Shown: positions 6,243 through 6,472 of the stretch, piece after piece
Position numbering within the stretch: the stretch's first letter is position 1
How the letters are laid out: every line of letters starts with the position of its first letter
Made by a program: the position numbers and the translations under genes
The notes under the pieces: generated by a model
The model's database searches: none
What the model saw: the letters and a program-made list of their open reading frames with translations, nothing else
Told to the model about the DNA's origin: nothing
Source of the DNA: Anaerolineales bacterium UBA6131
GTDB taxonomy: Bacteria > Chloroflexota > Anaerolineae > UBA2200
NCBI GenBank assembly: GCA_002435875.1
Contig: DIVN01000011.1
Coordinates: 12,001 to 18,472 of the forward strand
Length of the DNA: 6,472 nt
Reading direction: 5' to 3'

Positions 6243-6282
6243 AAACGCGTGGCTCGTCCGGCAACGGACCGGCCACGCGTTT
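6243..6282 (+). terminator. Strong hairpin, probable terminator of the peptidase/selenoprotein unit
   Basis: Thirteen bases after the TAG stop, AAACGCGTGGC (6243-6253) pairs perfectly with GCCACGCGTTT (6272-6282). Inside, GTCCG and CGGAC pair around a GCAA tetraloop (6261-6264), a stable GNRA type, with a small internal loop between the stems. The U-run is short (TTT, then CCATT), so termination may be imperfect or the hairpin may mainly protect the 3' end. Confidence 0.7.
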
Positions 6283-6386
6283 CCATTGCGCAGCAGTCAG
6301 CATCCTCGAGAGCAAGCTGTTCGCCTGCAGCCCACAAGCTCAATCTGCCCTGACCAGCAAGTTCCCATTCTGTAGCACGGCCAACA

Positions 6387-6425
6387 CACAATGAGGAACG
6401 GAGACAAGCTCCGTTCCTCATTGTG
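6387..6425. repeat. Perfect 17-bp inverted repeat with 5-base loop
   Basis: CACAATGAGGAACGGAG (6387-6403) is matched exactly by its reverse complement at 6409-6425, around the loop ACAAG. No T-run follows on either strand, so it is not a classical intrinsic terminator. It could be an intergenic palindromic repeat, a small non-autonomous element, a bidirectional transcription end or a regulatory hairpin for a gene beyond the edge. Confidence 0.9.
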
Positions 6426-6437
6426 AGGAGGAGACGC

Positions 6438-6465
6438 AGTACCCTATTGCAGCCTCTAGGGCACT
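6438..6465. repeat. Imperfect 9-bp inverted repeat
   Basis: AGTACCCTA (6438-6446) pairs with TAGGGCACT (6457-6465) in eight of nine positions around a 10-base loop. It follows the 17-bp hairpin by 12 bases. Such short stems arise by chance, so any role is uncertain. Confidence 0.4.
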
Positions 6466-6472
6466 GAGTAGG

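Larger units (their letters stand above)
6283..6472. other. Gene-free stretch at the right edge
   Basis: I see no open reading frame here with a credible start, ribosome site and protein-like composition on either strand. Apart from the two hairpins listed separately (6387-6425 and 6438-6465), nothing was recognised. A GGAGGAG at 6427-6433 resembles a ribosome site but is not followed by a usable start. Confidence 0.6.

Overview
The window is GC-rich bacterial chromosome. It has gene families and linker styles common in Chloroflexota, especially Anaerolineae-like lineages: a large membrane glycosyltransferase with an HPDE first loop, Pro/Thr-rich lipoprotein linkers and a multi-span M28 peptidase. 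That assignment is an inference from protein style; there is no rRNA or marker gene to prove it.

Left half, minus strand (read right to left): a c-di-AMP receptor of the DarA/PstA family (3490-3158); 16 bases on, a GT-C/GT39-type membrane glycosyltransferase (3141-1294); after a 98-base gap with its own promoter, an LPG_synthase_TM / UPF0104-type membrane protein (1195-203); and 39 bases further the start of a GT4-like glycosyltransferase running off the window edge (163-1). Together this looks like an envelope glycoconjugate or lipid-carrier sugar-transfer locus, headed by a second-messenger receptor.

Right half, plus strand: a membrane-embedded M28 zinc peptidase (3662-4867), then, 73 bases on, a secreted lipoprotein with two tandem DsbA/thioredoxin-fold domains (4941-6230). 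Its reading frame is interrupted by a single TGA (5166-5168), exactly where the first cysteine of the CxxC active site belongs, so the motif reads (TGA)-Pro-Tyr-Cys. The best reading is a selenoprotein with a U-x-x-C redox centre, with candidate bacterial SECIS hairpins directly downstream. Conventional gene calling would split it into a short lipoprotein stub and a headless DsbA fragment. The second domain is a clear internal duplicate whose active site has become Ser-x-x-Thr.

The two halves diverge from a 171-base intergenic region (3491-3661) whose two predicted promoters stand back to back, with -35 boxes 2 bp apart. The plus-strand unit ends in a strong GNRA-capped hairpin (6243-6282). 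The last 190 bases hold no gene I can support, but contain a perfect 17-bp inverted repeat and a weaker hairpin.
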